Both the position numbers and the translations under genes were made by a program. This document shows positions 29,858 through 38,274 of a stretch of 64,000 bases of DNA, in pieces. Origin of the DNA: Pseudomonadota bacterium (GTDB lineage Bacteria; Pseudomonadota; Gammaproteobacteria; Burkholderiales; Rhodocyclaceae); assembly GCA_008501585.1 (NCBI GenBank), contig QQUN01000027.1:100043-164042 (forward strand), in the 5' to 3' direction. Numbering within the stretch: position 1 is the first letter of the stretch; every line of letters begins with the position of its first letter. The notes under the pieces are model-generated. The model was not told the origin of the DNA and searched no databases. It was given only the letters and a program-made list of their open reading frames with translations.

Positions 29858-31006
29858 TCAGCGCGTCGCCATCGCCGCGCCGATCCGCCGCAGCCCCTCG
29901 TCCAGCGTCTGGCGCGGGCAGCCGAAGTTGAGCCGTACGAAGCCTGCCGGGGCACCGAAGTGGCGGCCGTCGGAGAGGCCGACGCCGTGGGCCTCGAAGA
30001 AGGCGGCCGGGTCGGTGAGGCCGGTGTCGCGGCAGTCGATCCAGGCGAGATAGGTGGCTTCGGGGCGGGTGGTGCGCAGGCCGGGCAGGGCGGCGATGGC
30101 GTCGACGACGCGCTCACGGTTGCCGCGCAGGTAGTTGATGAGCGCGCGGCGCCAGGGTTCGCCGTCGCGGTAGGCGGCTTCCGTGGCGACCAGGCCGAGC
30201 ACATTGGGATGCGGCACGAGGCCGCGCATGGCGTGCAGGTAGCGTTTGCGCAGGCGCGCGTCGGGGATGATGGCGAAGCTGGCGTAGAGCGGGGCGATGT
30301 TCCAGGTCTTGCTGGGCGCCATGAGGGTGATGCTGCGCCGGGCGATGGCCTCGTCGAGCGCGGCGATGGGGGTATGGGTGCCGTCGAGCACCAGGCCGCA
30401 GTGGATGTCGTCGGAGCAGATGATGAGGTCGTGCCGCTCGGCGCGCTCGGCCAGGGCGGTCAGTTCCTCGCGGGTGAATACGCGACCGACCGGGTTGTGC
30501 GGGTTGCACAGCAGGAGCATGCGGGTGCGCGCGTCGATGGTGGCGTCCACCGCGTCCCAGTCCCAGCGCCAGTGATTGTCCGCTTCGACCAGGGCCACGG
30601 CTTGCAGCGTGCGCCCGGTGTTGGCCGGCGCGTGCAAAAAGGGCGGGTACACCGGCGTGGCGGTGAGCACGCCGTCGCCCGGCTCGCCGGCGATGGCGCA
30701 GGCGACATTGAAACCGGTGACCACGCCGGGCAGCCACACCAGCCAGTCGGCATCGATGCGCCAGTTGTGGTCGCGCTCGAGGCTGTGCACCACGGTGTCG
30801 ACCAGCGAGGGCCAGGGGCCGGCATAGCCAAACACCTTCTGGTCGATGCGCGCGTGGAGCGCGTCGAGAATGGGCGGCGGGGTGGCGAAGTCCATGTCGG
30901 CCACCCACATGGGGATCACGTCGCGGCCGGCGTAGCGGGCCCATTTTTCGTCGGGAATGGCGCGGCGGTCGATGACGGTGTCGAAGTCGAAGGTCGGAGC
31001 GGTCAT
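29858..31006 (-). CDS. PatB/MalY-type PLP-dependent C-S lyase or aminotransferase
   Basis: A 382-residue fold-type I PLP enzyme. The motif MAPSKTWNIA puts the PLP lysine near residue 233; NPHNPVGRVF, the SDDIHCGLV aspartate and a conserved arginine near RLNFGCPR are also typical. The start FDTVIDRRAIPDEKWARY and VADMDFATPP mark the MalY/PatB (cystathionine beta-lyase-like) group. ATG 31006 is chosen; an in-frame ATG at 31021 would add five residues, and neither has a clear ribosome site. No methionine gene is adjacent. Confidence 0.85.
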   Translation of the reverse strand: MTAPTFDFDTVIDRRAIPDEKWARYAGRDVIPMWVADMDFATPPPILDALHARIDQKVFGYAGPWPSLVDTVVHSLERDHNWRIDADWLVWLPGVVTGFNVACAIAGEPGDGVLTATPVYPPFLHAPANTGRTLQAVALVEADNHWRWDWDAVDATIDARTRMLLLCNPHNPVGRVFTREELTALAERAERHDLIICSDDIHCGLVLDGTHTPIAALDEAIARRSITLMAPSKTWNIAPLYASFAIIPDARLRKRYLHAMRGLVPHPNVLGLVATEAAYRDGEPWRRALINYLRGNRERVVDAIAALPGLRTTRPEATYLAWIDCRDTGLTDPAAFFEAHGVGLSDGRHFGAPAGFVRLNFGCPRQTLDEGLRRIGAAMATR

Positions 31007-31131
31007 GGGCGGAGCATGCATGGACGGGATGACCCGAGTGTAGGGAGATGAGGCTGTCGGTGTCACGCGCAGAGGGGGGGGCGAAGACAGAAAATCGTCA
31101 GCGGTGTCGGCATTGAACGTGATGCGGATTG

Positions 31132-31208
31132 GTAGGGTGGGCGGCTTGCCGCCCACCAGCGATACCCCCACAACCGCTGCATGGTGGGCGGCAAGCCGCC
31201 CACCCTAC
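31132..31208. repeat. Perfect 27-bp inverted repeat
   Basis: Arms at 31132-31158 and 31182-31208, outer ends GTAGGGTGGGCGGC and its complement, with a 23-bp centre. The motif GTAGGGTGGGC is found as a dispersed repeat in several bacterial lineages (general knowledge). It lies upstream of the PatB-like gene. Confidence 0.9.
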
Positions 31209-31253
31209 GCACGGGGCTCACGGCCGATCATTGCGCTTGGCGTGGGGGGGGGC

Positions 31254-31401
31254 GGTCATCCGCCGGGCCGTCCCACGGATGATCGCCGCCCCCTCGGGAG
31301 GCTGCGAGCGAAGCGAGCGTGGGGGCTCGGTCATCCGCCGGGCCGTCCCAAGGATGGCCGCCGCCCCCTCGGGGGGCAGCGAGCGAAGCGAGCGTGGGGG
31401 C
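31254..31401. repeat. Two direct copies of a 73-bp repeat
   Basis: Copies at 31254-31326 and 31329-31401 differ at only a few bases (CACGGATGATC against CAAGGATGGCC; GGGAGGCTG against GGGGGGCAG). Each contains the palindromic GAGCGAAGCGAGCG core. This looks like a local duplication of a dispersed GC-rich repeat. Confidence 0.85.
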
Positions 31402-31407
31402 CTTTCT

Positions 31408-31671
31408 CTACACCCCGCCGCCGTGATGCTCGACGAAATGCTTGAGCACCATCTTGAGCATGGTCACCCGGTGCTTGTCGCCCTTGGCGCGCGCCGCTTC
31501 GATGTCGTCGCAGATCATGCGCTTGATGCGCTTTTCGCCGCTGGCGGTGTGGGTGAGGTAGTTGCCAAGCTCGACCGCCACCATCTCGGGCAGGTGTTCG
31601 TGCTCGGCGATGGCGAGGATTTCTTCTTCGGTGAGTTCGGACAGTTCGATGCAGTCCTGAATCGTCAGCAT
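31408..31671 (-). CDS. Small conserved-looking acidic/His protein, unknown
   Basis: An 87-residue protein starting MLTIQDCIELSELTEEEILAI and ending in HFVEHHGGGV. It has no membrane segment and is mainly helical. GGAGGGAGCC lies just upstream of the ATG. I do not recognise the family; the composition and codon use fit the host, so it is probably a real gene. It stands alone, with the direct repeats immediately downstream. Confidence 0.65.
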   Translation of the reverse strand: MLTIQDCIELSELTEEEILAIAEHEHLPEMVAVELGNYLTHTASGEKRIKRMICDDIEAARAKGDKHRVTMLKMVLKHFVEHHGGGV

Positions 31672-31857
31672 GGTGGCTCCCTCCTGTAGTGGACGCGGGG
31701 CGTATCACCGGATTCAGCGTGCGCCGGCGATACCGCTCGGCGTCGTGACATTCTGGTGACAGTAAAGCATTGATCGACACCGTAAAGTTTGATCCGTGGC
31801 AATCGCCCGGCGCAAGCCCGCTAGAATGCGGTGAATGTCGAACCCATGGAGGCAAGA

Positions 31858-32802
31858 ATGTCGGTGCTGATCCCCTGGCCGGAAGAAATCTACGCGGTCG
31901 ATTCGTGTTACATGCGGCCGCAGCTGGCGGCGATTCATCTGATCCGCTCGGGCGATCGGGTGGCGATTGTCGATACCGGCAACAATGCCTCGGTGCCGCA
32001 TGTGATGGCGGCGCTGGCCGAACTGGGCCTGGGCGCCGAGGCGGTGAGCCATGTGCTGCTCACGCATATCCATCTCGACCACGCGGGTGGTGCCGGCGCC
32101 TTCATGGCGGCCTGCCCGAATGCCACGCTGGTGGTGCACCCGCGGGGGGCGCGGCACATGGCCGATCCGTCCAAACTGTGGGCGGGGACGGTGGCGGTGT
32201 ATGGCGAGGCCGATGCGATTGCCCGCTATGGGGAGATCCAGCCGATTCCGGCCGGGCGCATCGTCGAGGCGACCGACAATCTCGTGATCGATCTCAACGG
32301 CCGGCCGCTGCGCGTGGCCGATACGCCGGGCCATGCGCGACATCATGTGTGCTATTTCGACGAGCGCAGCCGGGCATGGTTCACCGGCGACGTGTTCGGG
32401 CTGTCGTACCGCGAGCTGGACCGTGATGGCATGGCTTTCGTGTTCCCCTCGACCACGCCGGTGCAGTTCGATCCGCCGGCGCTGCATGCCTCCATCGACC
32501 GGTTGATGGCGGCCGAGCCGGTCGCCATGTACCTCACCCACTTCAGCCGGGTGACGGACCTGCCGCGGCTGGCGGCCGACCTGCACCGGCTGATCGACGC
32601 CCATGTGGCCATTGCCCGGGCCGGCGCCGATGCGGTCGACCATCGCCACCAGATCATCCGCAGCGGGCTGTCGGCGCTGCTGCGCGAGGAGGCGCGACGC
32701 CAGCAGTGGACGCTGGACGAGACGGTGCTGTTCGACATCTTTGCGGTGGACCTGGAGCTCAACGCGCAGGGCCTGGAGGTGTGGCTCGACAGCCAGGCTT
32801 GA
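31858..32802 (+). CDS. MBL-fold metallo-hydrolase
   Basis: A 314-residue metallo-beta-lactamase-fold protein. The metal motif THIHLDHAGG gives His70, His72, Asp74 and His75; a later His in TPGHARHH and an Asp in FTGDVFG complete two metal sites. The C-terminal third (HRLIDAHVAIARAGAD onwards) is helical and family-specific. Substrate unknown; glyoxalase II-like and quorum-quenching lactonase members share this core. The ATG at 31858 follows GGAGG by four bases, and is favoured over an in-frame GTG at 31831. Confidence 0.85.
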   Translation: MSVLIPWPEEIYAVDSCYMRPQLAAIHLIRSGDRVAIVDTGNNASVPHVMAALAELGLGAEAVSHVLLTHIHLDHAGGAGAFMAACPNATLVVHPRGARHMADPSKLWAGTVAVYGEADAIARYGEIQPIPAGRIVEATDNLVIDLNGRPLRVADTPGHARHHVCYFDERSRAWFTGDVFGLSYRELDRDGMAFVFPSTTPVQFDPPALHASIDRLMAAEPVAMYLTHFSRVTDLPRLAADLHRLIDAHVAIARAGADAVDHRHQIIRSGLSALLREEARRQQWTLDETVLFDIFAVDLELNAQGLEVWLDSQA

Positions 32803-32809
32803 GGGCGAT

Positions 32810-33475
32810 TCAGGGCGACTCGCGCAGGGCCTCGTACTTGGCCTGCGCGCCACGGTCGCCCTGCAGGGCGGCCTGCAGATACCAGTGGCGGGCCAGGCGG
32901 GTGTCCTGCGCCACGCCGTAGCCTTCTTCATACATGTGGCCGATCAGGTACTGGGCGCCGACATCGCCGCCGTTGGCGGCGGCGCGGTACCAGTGGGCGG
33001 CCTGGGTGTAGTCCTGCGCGACCCCCTGGCCGAGAAAGTACAGCGTGGCCAGCGCGATCTGCGCTTCCATGTGACCTTGCTCGGCGGCGCGGCGATACCA
33101 TTCGGCGGCGGTGGAGAAGGAGCGGGCAACATGGTCGCCGTGGTCGTACAGCAGGGCGAAGTTGAACTGCGCCTGCGGTAGCCCGGCCTGGGCGGCGCGG
33201 CGCAGCCATTGCCACATGGCGTTGGCGTTGTCGCTGTGGGTCTCGCCGCGGTAGAGCATCATGGCGAAGTTGAACTGGGCCAGGCGGTTGCCGCGCCGGC
33301 CGGCGACTTCGAAATAGCGTGCCGCCGTGGCATGATCGCCGCCTTCATAGGCGTCGGCCCCGGCGCGCGCCAGACGCATGGTTTCGAGGGTCTGGGCTTG
33401 CGCCTCGGTGGTGGCGGCGCCGCTGGAGAACGACAAGGTCAGCGCAAGCGCCAGGGCAAGTGGGCGAACAGGCAT
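32810..33475 (-). CDS. Exported Sel1-repeat protein
   Basis: A 221-residue protein with a signal peptide (cleavage probably near residue 28, after AQA) and about five Sel1-like repeats of 36 residues, for example AQIALATLYFLGQGVAQDYTQ and AQYLIGHMYEEGYGVAQDT. Sel1 repeats form helical solenoids for protein-protein contacts, often in the envelope. It is divergent from tcdA with 58 bp between start codons, and converges with the MBL gene. Confidence 0.88.
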   Translation of the reverse strand: MPVRPLALALALTLSFSSGAATTEAQAQTLETMRLARAGADAYEGGDHATAARYFEVAGRRGNRLAQFNFAMMLYRGETHSDNANAMWQWLRRAAQAGLPQAQFNFALLYDHGDHVARSFSTAAEWYRRAAEQGHMEAQIALATLYFLGQGVAQDYTQAAHWYRAAANGGDVGAQYLIGHMYEEGYGVAQDTRLARHWYLQAALQGDRGAQAKYEALRESP

Positions 33476-33533
33476 GAGAGGGGCTCCCGCGGATTTCTCG
33501 TTGGAGCACGGTGGGTCGAGGGAGTTCAGTAGG

Positions 33534-34322
33534 ATGGGCATTTCGCAGGTGGATCGGGCGCGGCGTTTTGGCGGCGTGGCGCGGGTGTATGGCGACGCCG
33601 CGCTGGCGCGGCTGCACACGGCGCGGGTGGCGGTGGCGGGGATCGGTGGCGTCGGCTCGTGGGTGGTCGAGGCGCTGGCGCGCAGCGGGGTGGGGCATCT
33701 GCGCCTGATCGACCTGGACCATGTCGCCGAATCCAACATGAACCGCCAGATCCACGCGCTGGAAGACACCCTCGGCCAGGCCAAGGTCGAGGCCATGGCG
33801 GCGCGCATCCGCCAGATCGACCCGGGCATCGTGGTCGAGTGCGTGGATGACTTCGTCACGGAAGAGAACGTGGCCACCACCCTGGGCGGGCCGCTCGACA
33901 TCGTGATCGACGCCATCGACGACCTCGCCGCCAAGACGGCCATCGTGCTGCATTGTCGCCGCCACGGCATCCGCCTGGTGACGCTGGGGGCGGCCGGCGG
34001 CCAGATCGACCCGACGCGCATCGTCATCGGCGACCTCTCGCGCACCGAGCAGGACCCGCTGCTGGCCCGGCTGCGCAAGCGCCTGCGCCAGAACCACGGG
34101 TTTTCGCGCAACCCGGCGCGGCGCTTCGGCATCGACGCGGTGTACTCGACCGAGCCGCTGCGCTACCCCGCCGGCAGTTGCGATGCCGACACCGGCCCGG
34201 CCGGGCTCAGTTGCGCCGGCTTCGGCTCCAGCGTGGTGGTCACGGCCAGCTTCGGGCTGGCGGCGGCTGGCCGTGCCATCGACCGGCTGCTGGCCGCGGC
34301 GGACAGTTCAGCGCAGAAATAG
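33534..34322 (+). CDS. tcdA: tRNA t6A37 dehydratase TcdA (CsdL)
   Basis: A 262-residue E1/ThiF-like ATP-dependent enzyme. The Rossmann motif GIGGVGSWVVEALARSG, the ATP-site LIDLDHVAESNMNRQ and IDAIDDLAAKT are typical of TcdA, which cyclises tRNA t6A to ct6A. The C-terminal GSSVVVTASFGLAAA helix is also present. ATG 33534 is chosen over an upstream in-frame start at 33378 that would run through the divergent Sel1 gene. Its last 15 bases overlap the 3' end of the converging peptidase gene. Confidence 0.92.
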   Translation: MGISQVDRARRFGGVARVYGDAALARLHTARVAVAGIGGVGSWVVEALARSGVGHLRLIDLDHVAESNMNRQIHALEDTLGQAKVEAMAARIRQIDPGIVVECVDDFVTEENVATTLGGPLDIVIDAIDDLAAKTAIVLHCRRHGIRLVTLGAAGGQIDPTRIVIGDLSRTEQDPLLARLRKRLRQNHGFSRNPARRFGIDAVYSTEPLRYPAGSCDADTGPAGLSCAGFGSSVVVTASFGLAAAGRAIDRLLAAADSSAQK

Positions 34323-35138
34323 CGCCGGGTCGACCGGCGTGCCGTTGAGGAACACGCTCCAGTGCAGGTGGGGGCCGGTGGCCCGGCCGCTCGACCCCAC
34401 GGTGCCGACCACCTTGCCCTGCGCCACCGGCGTGCCCGCGTCGAGGGCCACGCTGTCGAGGTGGCAGAACATCGAGATCAGCCCCTGGCCGTGGTCGATG
34501 AACACGGTTTTGCCATTGAAGAAGAAATCCCCCACATGGGTGATCACCCCCGCGGCCGGCGCCCTGGCCGGGGTGCCGGTACTGGCGGCAATGTCGAGCC
34601 CGCGGTGTGGCGCGCGCGGCTGGCCGTTGAAGGTGCGGCGCAGGCCGAAGGCGCTGGAGTGCCGGCCGTCCACCGGGGTGATGAAGTCGATCTGCACCGC
34701 CTCGGTGTCGCGGAACAGCGTCTTGACCTCATTCTGCGTCGCCGCCTCGGCCTCGATGCGCCGCAGGTCGGCCGGGTCGGGCTCGACCATGCGCGGGTTC
34801 TTGATCTGCAGGTGCTGCACCGGATAGGCCTTGTCGGTCAGCGTCAGCGGGTGCGCTTCGGTCCGCCCCTGGCGGGTGACCGAGACGGCGTGCTGGCCGG
34901 GCGTCAGGTCCAGCGGCAGGCCGATCCAGGCGGCCCACTGGGCGCCCTCCCGGCGCACCAGCACGGGCTTGTCGCCGAAGCGGACGTCCGGGCGAGGCTC
35001 GCTGGCCGGGGCGACCGCCAGGTGGGCGATGCCGCCGGGCACCAGCGAGGGCGTGGGCGCGCCGACGGCGCCGAGCGAGACGGTGGCGAGCGTGGCGCCG
35101 AGCAGGTGGCGACGCCAGTGGCTGAAGAATGTCATCAT
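34308..35138 (-). CDS. Exported M23-family metallopeptidase
   Basis: A 276-residue protein with a signal peptide (cleavage around residue 26). The C-terminal LytM/M23 domain has the zinc ligands His and Asp in PHRGLDIA and the HLHW pair near residue 257, with GSSGRATGPHLHW typical of active peptidoglycan endopeptidases. A predicted N-terminal beta domain (residues 30-125) precedes it. Both motifs are intact, so catalysis is likely, in contrast to EnvC/NlpD-type regulators that lack ligands. Confidence 0.9.
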   Translation of the reverse strand: MMTFFSHWRRHLLGATLATVSLGAVGAPTPSLVPGGIAHLAVAPASEPRPDVRFGDKPVLVRREGAQWAAWIGLPLDLTPGQHAVSVTRQGRTEAHPLTLTDKAYPVQHLQIKNPRMVEPDPADLRRIEAEAATQNEVKTLFRDTEAVQIDFITPVDGRHSSAFGLRRTFNGQPRAPHRGLDIAASTGTPARAPAAGVITHVGDFFFNGKTVFIDHGQGLISMFCHLDSVALDAGTPVAQGKVVGTVGSSGRATGPHLHWSVFLNGTPVDPALFLR

Positions 35139-35218
35139 GGGCGCATGATAACGATTTGCGCCGGGGCTCGGCAGCGTGGCGGTGCCACCTGTCGTCCAGG
35201 CGTTACAAGGAGAGGCTG

Positions 35219-35587
35219 ATGGCAGGAAAAGGCATCGTTCTGTTCGGACATGGCGCCCGCGATCCGGAGTGGGCCGGCCCGATGAACCGGGTGGCGGCCC
35301 GCATCGCGGCGCGTGCCCCGGATACCCCGGTGCGTGTGGCCTTCATGGAGTTCCTGAGCCCGACGCTCGACGCGGCGGTCGACGCCCTGGTGGCCGAGGG
35401 CGCCGACCGGATCACGGTGGTGCCGGTCTTCCTGGCCCAGGGCGGCCACCTGAAGCGCGATGTGCCGAAGCTGGTCGAAGCGGCCGCCGCACGTCACCCG
35501 GCGGTGTCGGTGGTGCAGGTGCTGGCCGCCGGCGAGGCCGACGGCGTTGTCGAGGCGCTTGCGGATTATGCCCTGGGGGTTGCATGA
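35219..35587 (+). CDS. Short CbiX/SirB-type chelatase
   Basis: A 122-residue single-domain protein of the CbiX-small/SirB group, which inserts Co or Fe into sirohydrochlorin. FGHGARDPEW holds the active-site His near residue 10, and VPVFLAQGGHLKRDVP the second His near 81. AAGGAGAGG precedes the ATG at 35219. NirB, encoded later in this window, needs sirohaem, so an iron-chelatase role is plausible; cobalt for B12 is the alternative. Confidence 0.88.
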   Translation: MAGKGIVLFGHGARDPEWAGPMNRVAARIAARAPDTPVRVAFMEFLSPTLDAAVDALVAEGADRITVVPVFLAQGGHLKRDVPKLVEAAAARHPAVSVVQVLAAGEADGVVEALADYALGVA

Positions 35588-35631
35588 TGGCGCTCTGACG
35601 CCATCGCGTCGCCCGACGAGCCCAGCACTGC

Positions 35632-38274
35632 GTGAAGATCCCGCCCGACGACACTCCCTTGTCATCCTCCGCTGTTTCGCCGCCATGGTGGAGCCGCTGG
35701 GGGGTGGTCCTGGTGGCGGCGCTGCTGCTGGCGACGACGCTGGGCGGCTGGTGGGCGATGCGCACGCGGGTGCTGGCAACGGCGGCGCAGGGTTTTGCCC
35801 GCGACGCCGATGCGCTGGTGGCCGAGGCCGAGGCGCGGCTGGCCCGTTTTGCCGACATCCAGCGCGGGGCCGCCGGGCTGGTGCGCCTGGCCGGTACCAT
35901 GCCGACCAGCGACTGGGAGGCCTATGTCGATTCGCTGGGCCTGGGGCGCGCCTTTCCCGGCTTCTCCAGCCTGTCGGTGGCCTGGCGCATTCCCGATGCC
36001 AGCCGCCATCAGCTCGACCCGTGGGTCAGCGGGGCGGTGGGCGAATACTTCGACATCCGGCCGGTCGGGGTGCGCAGCCTCTACCTGCCCGTGGTGCGGG
36101 TGGCGCCGCCGCCGGCAGATCTGTCACGCGTGCTTGGTTTCGACCTGTTGTCCGATCCGGTGCGCCGCGTCGCCGCCGAGTACGCCTGGCGGACCGGCGA
36201 GATGGCGCTGTCGGCGCATACCGCGGTGCGTGGCGATGCCGACGGCGGCCCTGCCTTCTCGCTGATCATGCCGGTGTACGCCACGCCGGCCGTGCCGGCC
36301 AGCGAAGCCATGCGGGATGCCGCCGCGCTGGGCGTCATCAGCGCCGACTTCCGCGCCGACGCTTTCCTGGAAGCCCTGCTGGCCGGGCGGGGCCGGCTGC
36401 TGGCGGTGCAATTGTACGATTCACGCGATACCGACCCCGCCGAGCGGCTGGCGGTGCGCGGCGTGGACGAGCCGCGGGCGCGCTTTGCCACCGATCGCCA
36501 GCTGCATGTCGGCGGCCATGCCTGGTATTGGCGGCTGGCCTCGACGCCGGCCTACGAGGCGACGATCCCGTGGTGGCAGGCGCATGCGGTGGGTGCGGCC
36601 GGCGCCGTGCTCAGTGGGGTGCTGGTGGCGCTGGTGGTGCTGCTCGGCCGGGCGCGCCGCGGCGCGCGCCAGCGTGTCGCGCTCATGACCGAGGCCTTGC
36701 GCGAGAAGGACCAGCGCCTGCGCCTGGCCCTGGAAGGCGCGCAGGAAGGTTGGTGGGACTGGGATCCGGTGCGTGGCGGCATGCTCGCCTCGGACCGCGC
36801 CCTGCAGATCCTGCAAGTCGCCGAGCGCCTGCCGGCCAGCCAGCTGCTGGCCTTGTGGCGCAGCCGCCTGCATCCGCACGACCGCGAACAGGTCGACGCT
36901 GCGATCACCCGCCATGTCGATTTCAATGCCCCGCTCGACATGCGCTGCCGCATCGTGCTGCCCGATGGCGTGATGCGCTGGGTACGGGTGCGCGGCAAGG
37001 CGCGGCGGGATGCCAGCGGTGCGGTGCTCGGCGTGGCGGGGTTCATTGCCGACATCACCGACGAGCAGCTTGCGGCGCAGGCCCAGGCGCGGCTGGCGGC
37101 GCGTCATGCCAGTGCCCTGGCGGCACTGCCCGACCTGCTCTTCGAGTTCGATGAGGACGGGCGCTATGTCGGCTACCACGCCGGCAACGAGGGCGATCTG
37201 GCGGCCCCGCCCGAGGCCTTCCTCGGCAAGCGCAGCGCCGAGGTGCTGCCGGCCGCGGTGGCCCGCGCGCTGGACCAGGCCTGCAAGAAGGTGGCGGTGC
37301 ACGGCGGGATCGAGCGGATCGAGTACGAACTCAACACCCCCAACGGCGCGGCCCAGAGCTTCGAGGGCCGGGTGGTCCGGGTCGATACCGGCGGTTTCCT
37401 GTGCATCGTGCGCAACCTGACCGACCTCAAGCGCGCCGAGCGCGAACTGACCCGTCACCGCGACAACCTCGCCGACCTGGTGGCCGAGCAGACCATGGAC
37501 CTGTTGCTGGCCAAGGACGCCGCCGATCGCGCCAACCGCGGCAAGAACGAGTTCCTCGGCACCTTGTCGCATGAACTGCGCACCCCCCTGCATGCCATCC
37601 TGAGCTTTGCCGAGATGGGCTTGAGCCCCGAGGTGACCGACGCGCGGCGCATCCACTGCCTGCAGCGCATCGAACACAGCGGCAAGCGCCTGCTGGGCAT
37701 GGTGTCCGACCTGCTTGCCGTCGCCCGCAGCGAGTCGCTCCACGGCAAGCTGTCGCTGGCGCCGGTTGACTGGGCCACGGTCTGCCGCGACGTGGTGGCC
37801 GAATGCGAGGCGCTGGCCCGGGCCAAGGACATGCGGCTGACGCTCTCGGTGGCAGAGCGGCTGTGCCCGGTGCGGGCCGACGGGCTGCGCCTGCAGCAGG
37901 TGGTGATGAACCTGGTGACCAACGCGATCAAGTTCTCGCCCGTGGGCAGCGAAGTGCACCTGCGCCTGGCGACACACCCCGGGGTGCGCCTGCCGGCCGA
38001 CCCCGAACACGACGAGGTCATGGAGCTCGATGTGATCGACCACGGCATCGGCTTGCCCGAGGAGGGCGCCGACCGGTTGTTCGAGGCCTTTGTCCGCGGG
38101 CATGCCGACCTCCCCGATGCGCCGCCGGGCAGCGGGCTGGGGCTGTCGATCTGCCGACAGTTCGTGGAGGCCTTTGGCGGGCGCATTGCCGCCTTCAGTG
38201 GCGACGACGGCGGGGCGGTGTTCCGGGTGCAGCTGCCCTGCGCCACGGTGGCCACCGCGGTGGCCCGACCGTGA
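35632..38274 (+). CDS. CHASE-PAS hybrid-free membrane histidine kinase
   Basis: An 880-residue kinase with TM1 (about 22-42), a periplasmic CHASE-type sensor (about 75-310), TM2 (about 318-340), two PAS regions (360-480 and 490-600), a coiled coil, and the HisKA motif FLGTLSHELRTPLHAI with His near 647. N-box LVTNAIKF, G1 DHGIGLP and G2 GSGLGLSI are intact. It starts with GTG at 35632 without an obvious ribosome site. The stop overlaps the start of the next gene (GTGA), which encodes its likely partner. It is paralogous to the kinase at 45221. Confidence 0.9.
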   Translation: MKIPPDDTPLSSSAVSPPWWSRWGVVLVAALLLATTLGGWWAMRTRVLATAAQGFARDADALVAEAEARLARFADIQRGAAGLVRLAGTMPTSDWEAYVDSLGLGRAFPGFSSLSVAWRIPDASRHQLDPWVSGAVGEYFDIRPVGVRSLYLPVVRVAPPPADLSRVLGFDLLSDPVRRVAAEYAWRTGEMALSAHTAVRGDADGGPAFSLIMPVYATPAVPASEAMRDAAALGVISADFRADAFLEALLAGRGRLLAVQLYDSRDTDPAERLAVRGVDEPRARFATDRQLHVGGHAWYWRLASTPAYEATIPWWQAHAVGAAGAVLSGVLVALVVLLGRARRGARQRVALMTEALREKDQRLRLALEGAQEGWWDWDPVRGGMLASDRALQILQVAERLPASQLLALWRSRLHPHDREQVDAAITRHVDFNAPLDMRCRIVLPDGVMRWVRVRGKARRDASGAVLGVAGFIADITDEQLAAQAQARLAARHASALAALPDLLFEFDEDGRYVGYHAGNEGDLAAPPEAFLGKRSAEVLPAAVARALDQACKKVAVHGGIERIEYELNTPNGAAQSFEGRVVRVDTGGFLCIVRNLTDLKRAERELTRHRDNLADLVAEQTMDLLLAKDAADRANRGKNEFLGTLSHELRTPLHAILSFAEMGLSPEVTDARRIHCLQRIEHSGKRLLGMVSDLLAVARSESLHGKLSLAPVDWATVCRDVVAECEALARAKDMRLTLSVAERLCPVRADGLRLQQVVMNLVTNAIKFSPVGSEVHLRLATHPGVRLPADPEHDEVMELDVIDHGIGLPEEGADRLFEAFVRGHADLPDAPPGSGLGLSICRQFVEAFGGRIAAFSGDDGGAVFRVQLPCATVATAVARP

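Larger units (their letters stand above)
31007..31407. other. 401-bp intergenic region with repeats only
   Basis: No gene is supported here. It holds the upstream region of the PatB-like gene, a perfect 27-bp inverted repeat and a near-perfect direct duplication of 73 bp. G-runs (GGGGGGG at about 31074 and 31244) are also present. Confidence 0.7.

Noticed and set aside
31254..31401. CRISPR-like repeat array
   Set aside because: Only two copies, of about 73 bp each and almost adjacent, with no spacers; this is a tandem duplication.
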